A stretch of DNA of 32,931 nt from Flavobacteriia bacterium (lineage in GTDB: Bacteria; Bacteroidota; Bacteroidia; Flavobacteriales_D; Crocinitomicaceae), in contig CANGHE010000006.1 in the NCBI GenBank assembly GCA_947453545.1, positions 1 through 32,931 on the forward strand, read 5' to 3'. Both the position numbers and the translations under genes were made by a program. The notes under the pieces are model-generated. The model had not been told where the DNA came from. It did no database searches and saw only the letters and a list, made by a program, of their open reading frames with translations. Shown piece after piece: positions 1 through 8,828 of this stretch (positions are counted from its first letter, which is position 1; each line of letters begins with the position of its first letter).

Positions 1-260
1 AGAAGTAATCCAAGAAATTTTGCATTATGGAAAATTAATTCATCTGAGAAAATGCTATAGCAAATAAATGAAAATAGAAAAACGATGTAAAAACTAACTC
101 CACCGAGCGATGGTTTAGATTGATTACTCCATCTTACAACAACATCATTTTTGTTTCTGATCCCTAAGGATTCTGAAAAGTTTAATAGTAATTTATTGGT
201 TAGAAGTGATATAAGCACTCCTCCAATAAAGAAGCTGATATAGTATATGTAGTTTTCCAA
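1..260 (-). CDS. MraY/WecA-family undecaprenyl-phosphate sugar-1-phosphate transferase (5' part only)
   Basis: Partial gene running off the left edge; about 86 N-terminal residues are visible. They begin with a hydrophobic segment (YIYYISFFIGGVLISLL), followed by a cytoplasmic loop with NKNDVVVRWSNQSKPSLGG and then a second membrane segment. The R...KPSLGG loop is typical of polyprenyl-phosphate N-acetylhexosamine-1-phosphate transferases (glycosyltransferase family 4, WecA/MraY/TagO). These start lipid-linked glycan synthesis at the inner membrane. The start is taken as TTG at 260-258, because no in-frame ATG lies between it and the upstream stop at 296-294; this start is uncertain. It begins 11 bases after the rmlC stop, so it is probably the last visible gene of the exopolysaccharide operon. 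The catalytic Asp residues lie outside the window, so WecA-like versus MraY-like cannot be settled; the operon favours the WecA side. Confidence 0.7.
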   Translation of the reverse strand, partial: MENYIYYISFFIGGVLISLLTNKLLLNFSESLGIRNKNDVVVRWSNQSKPSLGGVSFYIVFLFSFICYSIFSDELIFHNAKFLGLL

Positions 261-271
261 TTTTTTTTCGC

Positions 272-817
272 TTAAAATGGGCTCACAAAAGTACTAAATT
301 CTTGTGCAAGTTGGTCTTTTTCAGAAATTATAGGATTATTAGAGTTCCAATCGATTTTCAAGTTTTTATCGTTCCAAAGAATTGCATCTTCAGATTCTTT
401 ATTGTAATAATTGGTACATTTGTAAGATAACAATGAATTTTCTTGTAGTGATATGAATCCATGGGCAAATCCTTCTGGGATCCAAAGTTGCTTCCCGGTT
501 TCTTGTGAAAGTTCGATTGTGAAAGTTTTTCCATAGGTAATGGAGTTCTTTCTAATGTCTACTACGACATCTAACACCTTACCAAAGGGCACACGCACAA
601 GTTTTCCTTGTGCAAATGGTGGTTTTTGAAAGTGAAGTCCTCTAACAACATTTTTAATTGAACATGATTCGTTTTCTTGAACAAATATTGTCTTTCTACC
701 TATATAATCGTCAAATTTTTCCTGTTGAAAGCTTTCAAAAAAGAATCCTCTCTCATCAAAGAATTTTTTTGTTTCAATGATTACTAGACCTTCTATTTCT
801 GCATTATGAAATGTCAT
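272..817 (-). CDS. rfbC: dTDP-4-dehydrorhamnose 3,5-epimerase (RmlC)
   Basis: 181 aa, the usual length for RmlC cupin epimerases, which convert dTDP-4-keto-6-deoxyglucose to dTDP-4-keto-L-rhamnose in the cytoplasm. Family motifs are all present: FDERGFFFESF near residues 20-30, the catalytic His62 in VVRGLHFQ, Lys72 in QGKLVRV, IPEGFAHGF around 113-121, and Tyr132 in LLSYKCTNYY. Its ATG overlaps the stop of the upstream autokinase gene by four bases (ATGA, 814-817), implying coupled translation. rmlA, rmlB and rmlD are not in the window, so they would have to lie elsewhere, perhaps beyond the left edge. Some homologues make other 6-deoxysugars, so L-rhamnose is likely but not proven. Confidence 0.93.
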   Translation of the reverse strand: MTFHNAEIEGLVIIETKKFFDERGFFFESFQQEKFDDYIGRKTIFVQENESCSIKNVVRGLHFQKPPFAQGKLVRVPFGKVLDVVVDIRKNSITYGKTFTIELSQETGKQLWIPEGFAHGFISLQENSLLSYKCTNYYNKESEDAILWNDKNLKIDWNSNNPIISEKDQLAQEFSTFVSPF

Positions 818-3267
818 TTGTTAAAAATTTTGTTTTTTATTCGAGTAATAAATTTAACTTCTGTTTTTACTTGTTCGTCATAATAACCTGAATTACTTCC
901 GTATCCGTATCCGTATCCGTATCCGTATCCGTATCCGTACCCGTATCCGTACCCGTACCCGTATCCGTACCCGTACCCATATCCATACCCACTTTTCTTA
1001 GAATCAATACCATTTAATATGATGTTTAGCGATTTAATGTGTTGTATTTCTAAGATTTCTGCAACTTTATATGCAGATATTCGCTTAGAGTAATGTGCTT
1101 TAAATACATAGATAGGAATATCAGCATTAGCAAGTAATTGTATACCATCAGAAACCAGACCAACAGGTGGGTTATCTATAATCACAATATCGTATTTAAC
1201 TTTTAAAACAGAAAGAATATTTTGGAATTCTTTACTTAGAATTAATTCCGATGGATTAGGAGGAATAGGTCCAGCAGTAATAAAATCTAAATTGTTAAAT
1301 TTTGATTTTTGAATAGCTTCGTCTAATGTTATTTGATTTACAATAAGATTACTCATACCGTTTTCATTAGTTGAATTGAATCCAAGATGTACCTTAGGTT
1401 TACGTAAGTCTAAGTCAAGAACGATAGTTTTCTTACCTGACATAGCTAATATACCTGCTAAGTTTAAAGCAATGAATGTTTTTCCTTCACCAGAGATGGA
1501 TGAACTAATTACGATAGTTTGAGCATTTTTATTGATAAATGCCATATTAGAACGTATATTTCTGAGAGATTCAGCCAACATAGATTTTGGAGATTCTTGA
1601 ACAACTAGTTGTGAGAATTCCATACTCTGTTTTGTAAGAGGAACTCCACCTAATATGTTTACTTTTTCAGGTAACAAGTTTTTTAGTTCTTCAACGTTAT
1701 TTATTTCATTGAATGTTAGGTATTTAAAAGTTAGAAAAGCTAATCCAATCGCTAATCCAACAAGTAGAAAGGATATGTATATAGTTCTTCCATTAGGACT
1801 AAACGGGTCTGTTGGATTTGTAGGGTAACTTAATATCCTATTTGCGGGCACATAACCTGCATTTGAAATTGCATAAGTGAATTTCTTTTCTTCAAATAAT
1901 TTGTAATATTTTTCGTTTACATCGATTAAACTTTTCAATTTTGCAAATCTAATTTTCATCTGTGGAAAAAAGTTAGATTCTTTTTCTAGTTCATATATAG
2001 AATCTTGAAGATTAGAAAGGTTGTCTTTAATTACATTTTCTATTAGGTTGAAATTCTTTCTAATTGATTGTAATGAAGTTTTTATTCGTTTATTAATTTG
2101 TTTTATTTCTCTTGTTTCTTCTGTAAATGTGTAAAGTAATTCTTCACGTTTTGAAATATAATTTAACAGGACATTGATATTTTTTTCCAAAGTCAGAGTT
2201 AAATTTTTTTGATTAATATCTGGAATTTGTTTATACAATTCAACCCGGTTAGGCTCATTATTCATTTTAGCTTCAATTGTTTGTATCAATAATAAATCTG
2301 CTTTAAGTTTTTTTATTTCATCTTTTAATCTGCTGTTTTTATTTGATATATCTAACTCTTTATCTTCAGGAGTTATCATTTTATTCATTTTTTGATAGTA
2401 TAATATACTATCGTTGGCCATTGATTTTTCTCTTGTCAAAGAGTCTAATTGCTTTTCTATAAATAGTAGACTATTTTTCGCTCCTTGTGTCCTTATTTCT
2501 TCATCATAATCGAAAAATGAGGTAGTAACACCATCAACGATGTCATGACATAGCATAGGGTTGTGACCTGAATAACTTACTTGTATAGTTTTTGCATTTG
2601 GGTCTAATGGTGTTACTAAAAGACTAGGTAAAAGTTTGCTAAGTAATGTTTTCTTGTTATTAAACTGAAAGTACACCTTGTTTCCCTCTATTGATGAAAT
2701 AAACTTGTTAAAATCTGGAACTTGTATGAAAATTGAAAATTTATTTGCATTTATTAATTGATTTATTGTACCATATTTTTTAAATTTTTTTCCTTGAAAA
2801 AGATATTCTAAATATATTTTTGAACCCTTATCATGTTTTATCAGAATAGGTATATCACATAAACTCGAATCAATTAATTTTTCTGGTATAATTTTGAATG
2901 AACTTTTTTTGTATAAATCTTCTGTTAATATTTTTCCTTCTGAAAATAAACTTAATCTTAGATCTAATTTTGAAATTGCTTTTTCAAAAAGAAATGGTGA
3001 ACTTAAGAATTGAATTTCTGCAGAAATGTCATTCTTCGCATTTGTGTTTTCGACTCCAATAATTTCTTTACTTTGATCTAAATCTGCAATTTGGATAACT
3101 GAATTGGATTCATAGACTGCTTTAGTATATCTTAAATAAAAGAAACCTATTATATAGAATATACCTAATGTCAATACTGGTACATACCAATATCTTCTTA
3201 TGATATTTCGAAGTATATGGGGATAGAATCCTTTATTGACGATAATACTTTTAGGGGCCTGTATCAC
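814..3267 (-). CDS. Wzc-like polysaccharide biosynthesis tyrosine autokinase with a Gly-Tyr repeat tail
   Basis: 817 aa, a fused chain-length regulator and BY-kinase of the inner membrane. A Wzz-type region starts with a membrane helix at about 28-46, followed by a long periplasmic part with coiled coil (about 265-465) and a second helix near 495-515 preceded by the Pro-rich PTNPTDPFSPNGR. The cytoplasmic kinase domain has Walker A SGEGKT (592-597), Walker A' TIVLDLDLRKP (614-624) and Walker B IVIIDNPP (694-701). The C-terminus carries 15 consecutive Gly-Tyr dipeptides (about 759-789), then GYYDEQ and a basic end. The tyrosine cluster of Wzc kinases is autophosphorylated in trans and controls polymer assembly; here it is encoded by a hexanucleotide tandem repeat. 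The gene overlaps wza and rmlC by four bases each. Assignment is firm; the polymer made is unknown. Confidence 0.92.
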   Translation of the reverse strand: MIQAPKSIIVNKGFYPHILRNIIRRYWYVPVLTLGIFYIIGFFYLRYTKAVYESNSVIQIADLDQSKEIIGVENTNAKNDISAEIQFLSSPFLFEKAISKLDLRLSLFSEGKILTEDLYKKSSFKIIPEKLIDSSLCDIPILIKHDKGSKIYLEYLFQGKKFKKYGTINQLINANKFSIFIQVPDFNKFISSIEGNKVYFQFNNKKTLLSKLLPSLLVTPLDPNAKTIQVSYSGHNPMLCHDIVDGVTTSFFDYDEEIRTQGAKNSLLFIEKQLDSLTREKSMANDSILYYQKMNKMITPEDKELDISNKNSRLKDEIKKLKADLLLIQTIEAKMNNEPNRVELYKQIPDINQKNLTLTLEKNINVLLNYISKREELLYTFTEETREIKQINKRIKTSLQSIRKNFNLIENVIKDNLSNLQDSIYELEKESNFFPQMKIRFAKLKSLIDVNEKYYKLFEEKKFTYAISNAGYVPANRILSYPTNPTDPFSPNGRTIYISFLLVGLAIGLAFLTFKYLTFNEINNVEELKNLLPEKVNILGGVPLTKQSMEFSQLVVQESPKSMLAESLRNIRSNMAFINKNAQTIVISSSISGEGKTFIALNLAGILAMSGKKTIVLDLDLRKPKVHLGFNSTNENGMSNLIVNQITLDEAIQKSKFNNLDFITAGPIPPNPSELILSKEFQNILSVLKVKYDIVIIDNPPVGLVSDGIQLLANADIPIYVFKAHYSKRISAYKVAEILEIQHIKSLNIILNGIDSKKSGYGYGYGYGYGYGYGYGYGYGYGYGYGYGYGSNSGYYDEQVKTEVKFITRIKNKIFNK
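901..990. repeat. Hexanucleotide tandem repeat (15 units) encoding (Gly-Tyr)15
   Basis: Fifteen back-to-back six-base units fill 901-990. On the plus strand they read gtatcc or gtaccc, with atatcc and ataccc as the last two. On the coding minus strand each unit is GGA/GGG TAC/TAT, always Gly-Tyr. The first six units (901-936) are identical, while the later ones carry synonymous changes. A unit gain or loss keeps the reading frame, so slippage would change the number of tyrosines in the kinase tail and not switch the gene off. Confidence 0.97.
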
Positions 3268-4016
3268 TTTGTGAAGATTTTATATAAAGAATATGTACTT
3301 ACTGTAAAAGAAAGGAGTGTAAGGTAAGGGGTGATCTCTCTAGTAATTTCTTGAGGATAGTTAGGTCTTTCTTCTATGAAGATATAATCATTAGCTTGCA
3401 CCATCATTTCTCCAACTTCAAGTTTATCAATTGTTGATAAATCTACCAAAAACACTTTTCTTTTACCTTCAACTGTTCTTACAATTTTTATGTTACTAGA
3501 ATTACCTCGATCTGGTATTCCTCCGGACTGAGCAATTACTTCTAGTAATGAAGTTTTGGCATTGTTTAATGTAATGATACTTGCATTTTTACCACTCCCT
3601 TTAAATACTACGACTCTTGAATTAGATACAGTTAACTTTATGTAAGGGTCATTAATATATTTTGATAATTCTTTTATAAGTAAGCTTTCACATTGTTTCA
3701 CAGTTAAGCCGAGTAAATATACATCACCCAATAAAGGGATGTATGTATATCCATCTTTACGTATTGTAAAATCTCCAGAACCCAAAGTGTTTTGCCCTCC
3801 TAAGAATAATTTTTCACCATTATTTGCTTGTACACTGAATGTGATTTTATCATCAACAGCTATTTTGTAATCAGGGTATGGTGGCTTAGGCAATGTATCA
3901 TAAACAAAATCTACTCCCTTAGGTATTTTGAAAAGTTTATATTGTTGTAATCCACATGAATTGATTAAACAAATTAATGATAAAAAAATGACTATACTTT
4001 GTAATAATCTACGCAT
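3264..4016 (-). CDS. Wza-like polysaccharide export lipoprotein
   Basis: 250 aa. The N-terminus MRRLLQSIVIFLSLICLINSC is a lipoprotein signal with the acylated Cys at position 21. Next comes a poly_export domain (PPYPDYKIAVDDKITFSVQ, about 46-64; GDFTIRKDGYTYIPLLGDVYLLGLT, about 81-105, with the usual D-G-x-x-x-x-P-L-x-G pattern). One SLBB-like segment follows (VVVFKGSGKNASIITL..LLEVIAQSGGI). A hydrophobic C-terminal stretch (ITPYLTLLSFTVSTYSLYKIF) suits the membrane helix of the outer-membrane export channel. It is shorter than E. coli Wza (about 380 aa), as is usual for Bacteroidota versions with fewer SLBB repeats. It overlaps the downstream autokinase by four bases (ATGA) and the upstream glycosyltransferase by eight, forming an export pair with Wzc. 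Confidence 0.9.
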   Translation of the reverse strand: MRRLLQSIVIFLSLICLINSCGLQQYKLFKIPKGVDFVYDTLPKPPYPDYKIAVDDKITFSVQANNGEKLFLGGQNTLGSGDFTIRKDGYTYIPLLGDVYLLGLTVKQCESLLIKELSKYINDPYIKLTVSNSRVVVFKGSGKNASIITLNNAKTSLLEVIAQSGGIPDRGNSSNIKIVRTVEGKRKVFLVDLSTIDKLEVGEMMVQANDYIFIEERPNYPQEITREITPYLTLLSFTVSTYSLYKIFTK

Positions 4017-5181
4017 TTTTATTTTTTAATAGTTTCATATATAATGTTTCTATATCCTTGACGAGTCTAGTGTAATGGAATTTATCTTTTACAAATCCCC
4101 ATCCATTATTTGAAAATTCCAGACGAAGTTCTTTATTTTTTATTAAAATTCCCAATTTTTCGGCATATTCATTAAGATTTCCTTTCTCAACTATGTACCC
4201 TGTTTTTCCTTCAAGTACAATGTCTTTTACTCCTCCAACATTAGTTGATATTACAGGAACATTACTTGCTTGAGCTTCTATTAGGCTGACAGGAGTTCCT
4301 TCGTTATCAGATGTTAAACAAATTATGTCCATTCCAGCATTGAAAGTAGCAATATCTTTTATCCAAGATGTCAGTATTATATGTTCTCCAAATTTAGAAT
4401 TGATGACACCCGCTCTTTCTTCAATTTCAGTTTTTAACTCACCATCGCCAACAATGAAAAATTTAGCATTTGTTATCTTTGATTCTAAGAGTTTTTCTAC
4501 TACGTCAAGGAAGAAAGTATGATTCTTAATTTTGGTTAATCTTCCGATAATTGCCACAGCAACTTCATTATCATTGATTTTGTATTCGTTTCTAATAGTA
4601 AATCTGTTTTCTGATAGATTTAATTGAAACTTATTTAAATCAAATCCTAACGGAATTGTTTCGATTTTATCTTTTGAACAAATTTTATGTATGTTGCTTA
4701 ATTCATTTTTTTGAATTTCGCTTATCGCAATAATCGCAGTTGATTTTTTTGCGAGTCTTTGCTCTATGTGTTTATATAAACGAGTTTTTAATGGTGAAAA
4801 GTAAGAATGAAATACATGTCCGTGAAATGTATGAACAATGACGGGTACATTACAGGCGTATGCAGCCCTTCTTCCTAAGGCACCTGCTTTTGAAGCGTGG
4901 GTATGTACAATGTCAGGTTTGAATTCTAGGATTATTTCCTTTATTTTCCGATACGCCTCTCGATCAGAAATAAAGTTAGGTTTACGTTTTAATTCTTTAA
5001 TGATAGTTGGGTTAACTCCATATTCTTCTGGTATGTGAAGAGAATCAGATTCACCTTCCTCAGGTAAGCCCCCAATAAGCAATGTCTCGAATTCATTACT
5101 TAAAAATCGAGTCAAAAAGGTTGCGTTATATGTCGGACCACCTATATTAAAGCGATTTATGATGCGAAGTACTTTTGGCAT
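4009..5181 (-). CDS. GT4-family glycosyltransferase
   Basis: About 390 aa with a two-Rossmann GT-B fold. The N-terminal part has the acceptor-side loop IINRFNIGGPTYNA and DIVHTHASKAGALGRRAA. The C-terminal part has AIIGRLTKIKNHTFFLDVVEKL and the nucleotide-sugar signature EGTPVSLIEAQASNVPVISTNVGG, which carries the E-x7-E motif of retaining GT4 enzymes. It transfers a sugar to the lipid-linked repeat unit on the cytoplasmic face; donor and acceptor cannot be read from the sequence. The ATG at 5181-5179 (MPKVLRIINRF) is preferred over an in-frame TTG two codons upstream (5187). It is the first gene of the visible operon and is divergent from the D,D-carboxypeptidase gene across about 140 bases. 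No clear TAnnTTTG box was found there on the minus strand. Confidence 0.88.
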   Translation of the reverse strand: MPKVLRIINRFNIGGPTYNATFLTRFLSNEFETLLIGGLPEEGESDSLHIPEEYGVNPTIIKELKRKPNFISDREAYRKIKEIILEFKPDIVHTHASKAGALGRRAAYACNVPVIVHTFHGHVFHSYFSPLKTRLYKHIEQRLAKKSTAIIAISEIQKNELSNIHKICSKDKIETIPLGFDLNKFQLNLSENRFTIRNEYKINDNEVAVAIIGRLTKIKNHTFFLDVVEKLLESKITNAKFFIVGDGELKTEIEERAGVINSKFGEHIILTSWIKDIATFNAGMDIICLTSDNEGTPVSLIEAQASNVPVISTNVGGVKDIVLEGKTGYIVEKGNLNEYAEKLGILIKNKELRLEFSNNGWGFVKDKFHYTRLVKDIETLYMKLLKNKNA

Positions 5182-5322
5182 ATACAACTTTTTTGAACCA
5201 CTAAATTAACTTTTATAATTGATAAGTATAAATAATGTTTAAGTAGGTTTTCTATGTTTAGGTGTTTAAAAGTTTTTAGCTTCTTATTTTTTCGATTGAC
5301 ATTATAATTCAATTTTGTACTT

Positions 5323-6783
5323 ATGAAGTGGTTTTTATTTTATTTTTCGGCTTTTTTTATTGGTTTTAATGCTTTTAATCAATCTAAATTAGATAGTACT
5401 TTTTTTGATTTTAGGAGGGATAAGTCTTTGCTAAATGCAAATATTAGTTTTCAAGTAATTGATTTGGATAAAGACACACTTTACCAATCATTTAATGATA
5501 CGATTTCTTTACCTGCAGCGTCCACAGTGAAATTATTCTCAACTGCTTCCGCAATAGAAATATTAGGTAAAGAATATAAGCCTAAAACGAAGGTATATAC
5601 AAATGTATTAATTGATAGTTTGGGAGTACTTGATGGAGATTTAATAATTAAAGGAGCAGCAGATATTTCCATCGGAAGCCAATATTTTAATGTTGATGAT
5701 TCATTAAACAGAATCATGGATGTTTGGGCTGATACTTTATATAAACTAGGATTAAGAACAGTTAAGGGTAAACTAATTGGTGATGGTTCAGCTTTTGGTT
5801 ATAAAGGTGCTCCAGATGGTTGGACTTGGGAGGATTTAGGTAATTATTACGGAGCATTTCCTTGTGGTTTATCAATTTATGACAATATGATTCGTTATTA
5901 TTTCTTTGTAGGATCGTCTAGAACAAGACCAATCTTAACAAGTACATTTCCTGTTATTCCTAATTTGATTTTACGTAATAATTTAATTTCTTTGAATGGA
6001 GTAGGTGATAATTCGTTGATTTATGGTGGTCCATATTCTTATGAGCGATCGATAAGAGGTTCTTTGGGGTCTAATAATAAAGCCTTTTTAGTCAAGGGTA
6101 GTATGCCTGATCCAGAAAACCAATTCTTATTTGCTTTGAAAGAAGCATTTTTAAAACGTGGTATATCAATTGAGGGAGAAGTAGTTGGCCTTAGAACAGC
6201 AGGTGATAATGTACAATCACCAATTGATTATACTAATAAATTGGTGTTGTTTGAGCATATTGGTAAGTCAGTTGCTGATGTAGCTTATTGGACTAATATG
6301 AAAAGTGTTAATGTTTTTGCAGAAACATTGACTTCATGGATAGGTAAAGAAAATAATGGTGATGGTTCTGTCGAGAACGGAGTGTCTGTAATTGAGAATT
6401 ATTGGAAAGATAAAATATATGTTAATGGTTTAGATTTAACAGATGGAAGTGGTTTATCACGTTCCAATAGTGTTAATGCGAAAAACTTTTGTTCTTTATT
6501 ACATTATATGTATCATTCAAACAATAAGGACGTATTTTTAAATACCTTGCCTATAGCAGGACAATCAGGTACCCTGTCTTATTTTTGCAAAGGGCAATGT
6601 TCGGAAGGTAAGATTATGGCAAAAAGTGGAACGATGCGTAGGATTAAATCCTATGCAGGGTATGTTAACACTCTTAGTGGGAAACGCTTGGCTTTTGCAT
6701 TAATTGTAACTAATTATTCGTGTTCGAACAATGCAATTATGAAGAAAATGGAAGCTGTAATGAATGCAATGTATCTGCAATAG
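5323..6783 (+). CDS. dacB: D-alanyl-D-alanine carboxypeptidase/endopeptidase, PBP4 type (peptidase S13)
   Basis: 486 aa with an N-terminal signal peptide (MKWFLFYFSAFFIGFNAFNQ), so periplasmic. All three penicillin-binding motifs are present: SxxK as S67-T-V-K70, SxN as S328-V-N330, and KSG at 434-436 followed by Thr. The sequence TDGSGLSRSN (373-382) is characteristic of family S13. These enzymes trim the terminal D-Ala or cut D,D cross-links in peptidoglycan. The gene runs tail to tail with the D-Ala-D-Ala ligase gene with only three bases between the two stops, so enzymes that make and remove the same dipeptide bond are neighbours. Confidence 0.93.
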   Translation: MKWFLFYFSAFFIGFNAFNQSKLDSTFFDFRRDKSLLNANISFQVIDLDKDTLYQSFNDTISLPAASTVKLFSTASAIEILGKEYKPKTKVYTNVLIDSLGVLDGDLIIKGAADISIGSQYFNVDDSLNRIMDVWADTLYKLGLRTVKGKLIGDGSAFGYKGAPDGWTWEDLGNYYGAFPCGLSIYDNMIRYYFFVGSSRTRPILTSTFPVIPNLILRNNLISLNGVGDNSLIYGGPYSYERSIRGSLGSNNKAFLVKGSMPDPENQFLFALKEAFLKRGISIEGEVVGLRTAGDNVQSPIDYTNKLVLFEHIGKSVADVAYWTNMKSVNVFAETLTSWIGKENNGDGSVENGVSVIENYWKDKIYVNGLDLTDGSGLSRSNSVNAKNFCSLLHYMYHSNNKDVFLNTLPIAGQSGTLSYFCKGQCSEGKIMAKSGTMRRIKSYAGYVNTLSGKRLAFALIVTNYSCSNNAIMKKMEAVMNAMYLQ

Positions 6784-6786
6784 AAA

Positions 6787-7752
6787 TTATTTCAATTCAA
6801 ATGCAATAATTTCACTCCAAAATTCACTTAAACTTTTCCCCTCATGTGCTAACATTTGAGGAACTATACTAGCACTTGAAAATCCAGGGGTAGTATTTAC
6901 TTCGATAACAAATGGTTCATTGTTCACGAGCATAAAATCGATTCGTGCTATAGATCTCAAACGTAGCAGTTGATATATTTTTTTAGTAATAACTTCAATT
7001 TTTTCAACTTCCTCTTTACTAATTCTTGCAGGAATTATTTCTTGCGATTTCCCTAAGTACTTTGCTTCAAAATCAAAAAAGTCGTTTTCACTTACTATTT
7101 CTGTGATTGGAAGTGTATGTAATCCATTTTCTGTTTGGTAAATACCGCATGTAACCTCTGTACCTTTTAGAAAAGATTCAATAACTATTGTATTACCCTC
7201 ATTAAATGCTTTCTCTAATGCTGGTTGAAGTTCCTCTCGTGTTGAAACTTTTGAGATACCATAACTAGATCCTGAGTCAGATGGTTTAACAAAACAAGGC
7301 AGTCCTAACGTTTCGATAATATAACTATTTTCGAATTGTTTTTGATTGGTTAATAGTAAGGATTTTGCAACTGGAATATCAAAACTTCTTAGAAATTGGT
7401 TGCAGAACCATTTGTCAAAAGATAATTCTGATGCTAATGCTCCTGAGTTGATATAGGGAATGTTGCGCATTTCCAATAATGCTTGAATTTTCCCATTTTC
7501 TCCTGGATTTCCATGGATGTATACTAAGGCTGCATCTATGCTTATTTTAATTCCTTCATGTATAAAATTTAAATCCCATGGATTAATGTTATAATAATTT
7601 CCCTTGTAAACTGAAGTCCATTTATCGGGTCTAACTTCTATTAAAAATGAATTATATTCTTTAGGGAAATTATTTAAAATAGTAGTTGCGCTTTTAATTG
7701 AGATTTCAAATTCAGATGAAAATCCTCCACATAGAATTGCAATATTTTTCAT
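6787..7752 (-). CDS. ddl: D-alanine--D-alanine ligase
   Basis: 321 aa, typical for Ddl, a cytoplasmic ATP-grasp ligase that makes the D-Ala-D-Ala terminus of peptidoglycan precursors. Seen in order: an N-terminal GGFSSEFEIS loop (9-18), HGNPGENGKIQA (80-91, the family's HGxxGExGxxQ), the ATP-binding CFVKPSDSGSSYGISKV, the FEAKYLG loop whose Tyr marks D-Ala over D-lactate specificity, and the Mg-binding end ARIDFM and EVNTTPGFS. The first loop has Phe where many Ddl proteins have His. It is transcribed towards dacB and divergently from the PASTA gene. In many Bacteroidota ddl, PASTA and rluD genes are neighbours, as here, although ddl is on the opposite strand. Confidence 0.95.
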   Translation of the reverse strand: MKNIAILCGGFSSEFEISIKSATTILNNFPKEYNSFLIEVRPDKWTSVYKGNYYNINPWDLNFIHEGIKISIDAALVYIHGNPGENGKIQALLEMRNIPYINSGALASELSFDKWFCNQFLRSFDIPVAKSLLLTNQKQFENSYIIETLGLPCFVKPSDSGSSYGISKVSTREELQPALEKAFNEGNTIVIESFLKGTEVTCGIYQTENGLHTLPITEIVSENDFFDFEAKYLGKSQEIIPARISKEEVEKIEVITKKIYQLLRLRSIARIDFMLVNNEPFVIEVNTTPGFSSASIVPQMLAHEGKSLSEFWSEIIAFELK

Positions 7753-7921
7753 AAATGCTGTTTAATAGTCAGCCGCTAAATTAAGAAATAAGAAAAGTCT
7801 ATATGGGTTAATATTTGAAAGTTTTGAGCACTATTTTTTTCAAAAGTTAAGTTAAAATCATAATATGTTCAATTCTATCTCTAATTATTTGCTTGAAGCA
7901 ATTCTTTCACTAACTTATTTC

Positions 7922-7929
7922 TATATTTG
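7922..7929 (+). promoter_or_regulatory. Candidate -7 box (TATATTTG) for the PASTA gene
   Basis: A perfect match to the Bacteroidota -7 element TAnnTTTG, 21 bases before the PASTA gene ATG. A TTG at 7893-7895 could be the -33 element, but the spacer would be 26 bases, longer than usual. The match is short and AT-rich, so support is modest. Confidence 0.4.
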
Positions 7930-7950
7930 TTGTAATAATTTTTCAACTAA

Positions 7951-8790
7951 ATGAGCCGTTTTAAAGATATTCTAGCTTTTGTTTCCACGAAGCATTTTGT
8001 TAAACAAGTCGGATTGGTAATTTTATGCTACTTATTGTTAGTTGGTGGAACCCTATTGTACTTGGATATCCGAACACATCATGGAGAGAAAATTGCAGTA
8101 CCTAACATAATTGGAAAACACATTGATAATATAGATGAATTATTAGATGAATCAGGGCTAGACTATATAATTTTGGATTCAGTTTATCGCCCAGATGTTC
8201 CAGCAGGAACAATAGTTAAGCAAAATCCTGAACCAACTTCTAGATCTAAGGTTTTTGTTAAAAGTTCACGAATTGTAGAAATTAGTTTATCAAAGAAAGT
8301 AAGATTGGTTGCAGCTCCTGATTTGTTACATAAGTCTAAACGATACGCTGAAAGTATTCTAAAAAATAGAGGATTAAAATTTATATTTTCATATGAGATT
8401 AGTCCAAATGATATTGATGCTGTTATTTCACAAAAGTTTAATGGGCGAAAAATTCTCGAGGGATATAAGATTCCATATGGATCAATTATTCATCTTACTA
8501 TAGGTAAAGGCTCTAAAGATGATCCTTTCGAAGTTCCAGATTTATATGGTTATACCCTTTCACAAGCAGATTCTGTGGTATATGAACTACCTTCGGTATC
8601 TTTGATTATTGGAGATTGCGTTGGTTGTAAAACAAAAAGAGATAGTTTAAAGGCACGTATCTATGGACAAACTCCTGAATATTTTAAAGATAATATGAGA
8701 CCTCCTGGTTCGGATATTGTTATATTTTTAGAAAAAGACTTCAAAGATAAACGAAGCCAAAAAGAAAATGAAGAATCTGTAACAGAATAA
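7951..8790 (+). CDS. Membrane-anchored PASTA-domain protein
   Basis: 279 aa. One membrane helix at about 20-38 (VGLVILCYLLLVGGTLLYL) is followed by three PASTA-type repeats in the periplasm: about 48-113 (AVPNIIGKHIDNIDELLDESGLDY..AGTIVKQNPEP), 117-187 and 193-260 (EVPDLYGYTLSQADSVV). PASTA repeats bind uncrosslinked peptidoglycan or stabilise envelope proteins. There is no kinase or transpeptidase domain, so this is a stand-alone PASTA protein of the kind found beside ddl and rluD in Bacteroidota. The tail is charged (KDKRSQKENEESVTE). Its role is probably sensing or binding peptidoglycan, but this is inferred from the domain only. Confidence 0.85.
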   Translation: MSRFKDILAFVSTKHFVKQVGLVILCYLLLVGGTLLYLDIRTHHGEKIAVPNIIGKHIDNIDELLDESGLDYIILDSVYRPDVPAGTIVKQNPEPTSRSKVFVKSSRIVEISLSKKVRLVAAPDLLHKSKRYAESILKNRGLKFIFSYEISPNDIDAVISQKFNGRKILEGYKIPYGSIIHLTIGKGSKDDPFEVPDLYGYTLSQADSVVYELPSVSLIIGDCVGCKTKRDSLKARIYGQTPEYFKDNMRPPGSDIVIFLEKDFKDKRSQKENEESVTE

Positions 8791-8828
8791 ATAGCTTTTT
8801 TTTTCGTTTAATAAAGTATTTAAAATCT

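Noticed and set aside
901-990. Possible CRISPR array
   Set aside because: The hexamers are contiguous with no spacers and lie in frame inside the kinase gene.
5188-5322. Clear divergent promoters between the eps operon and the carboxypeptidase
   Set aside because: Only near matches (TAATTTAG on the minus strand, CAATTTTG on the plus strand) with wrong spacing to a TTG were found, so none is listed as a feature.
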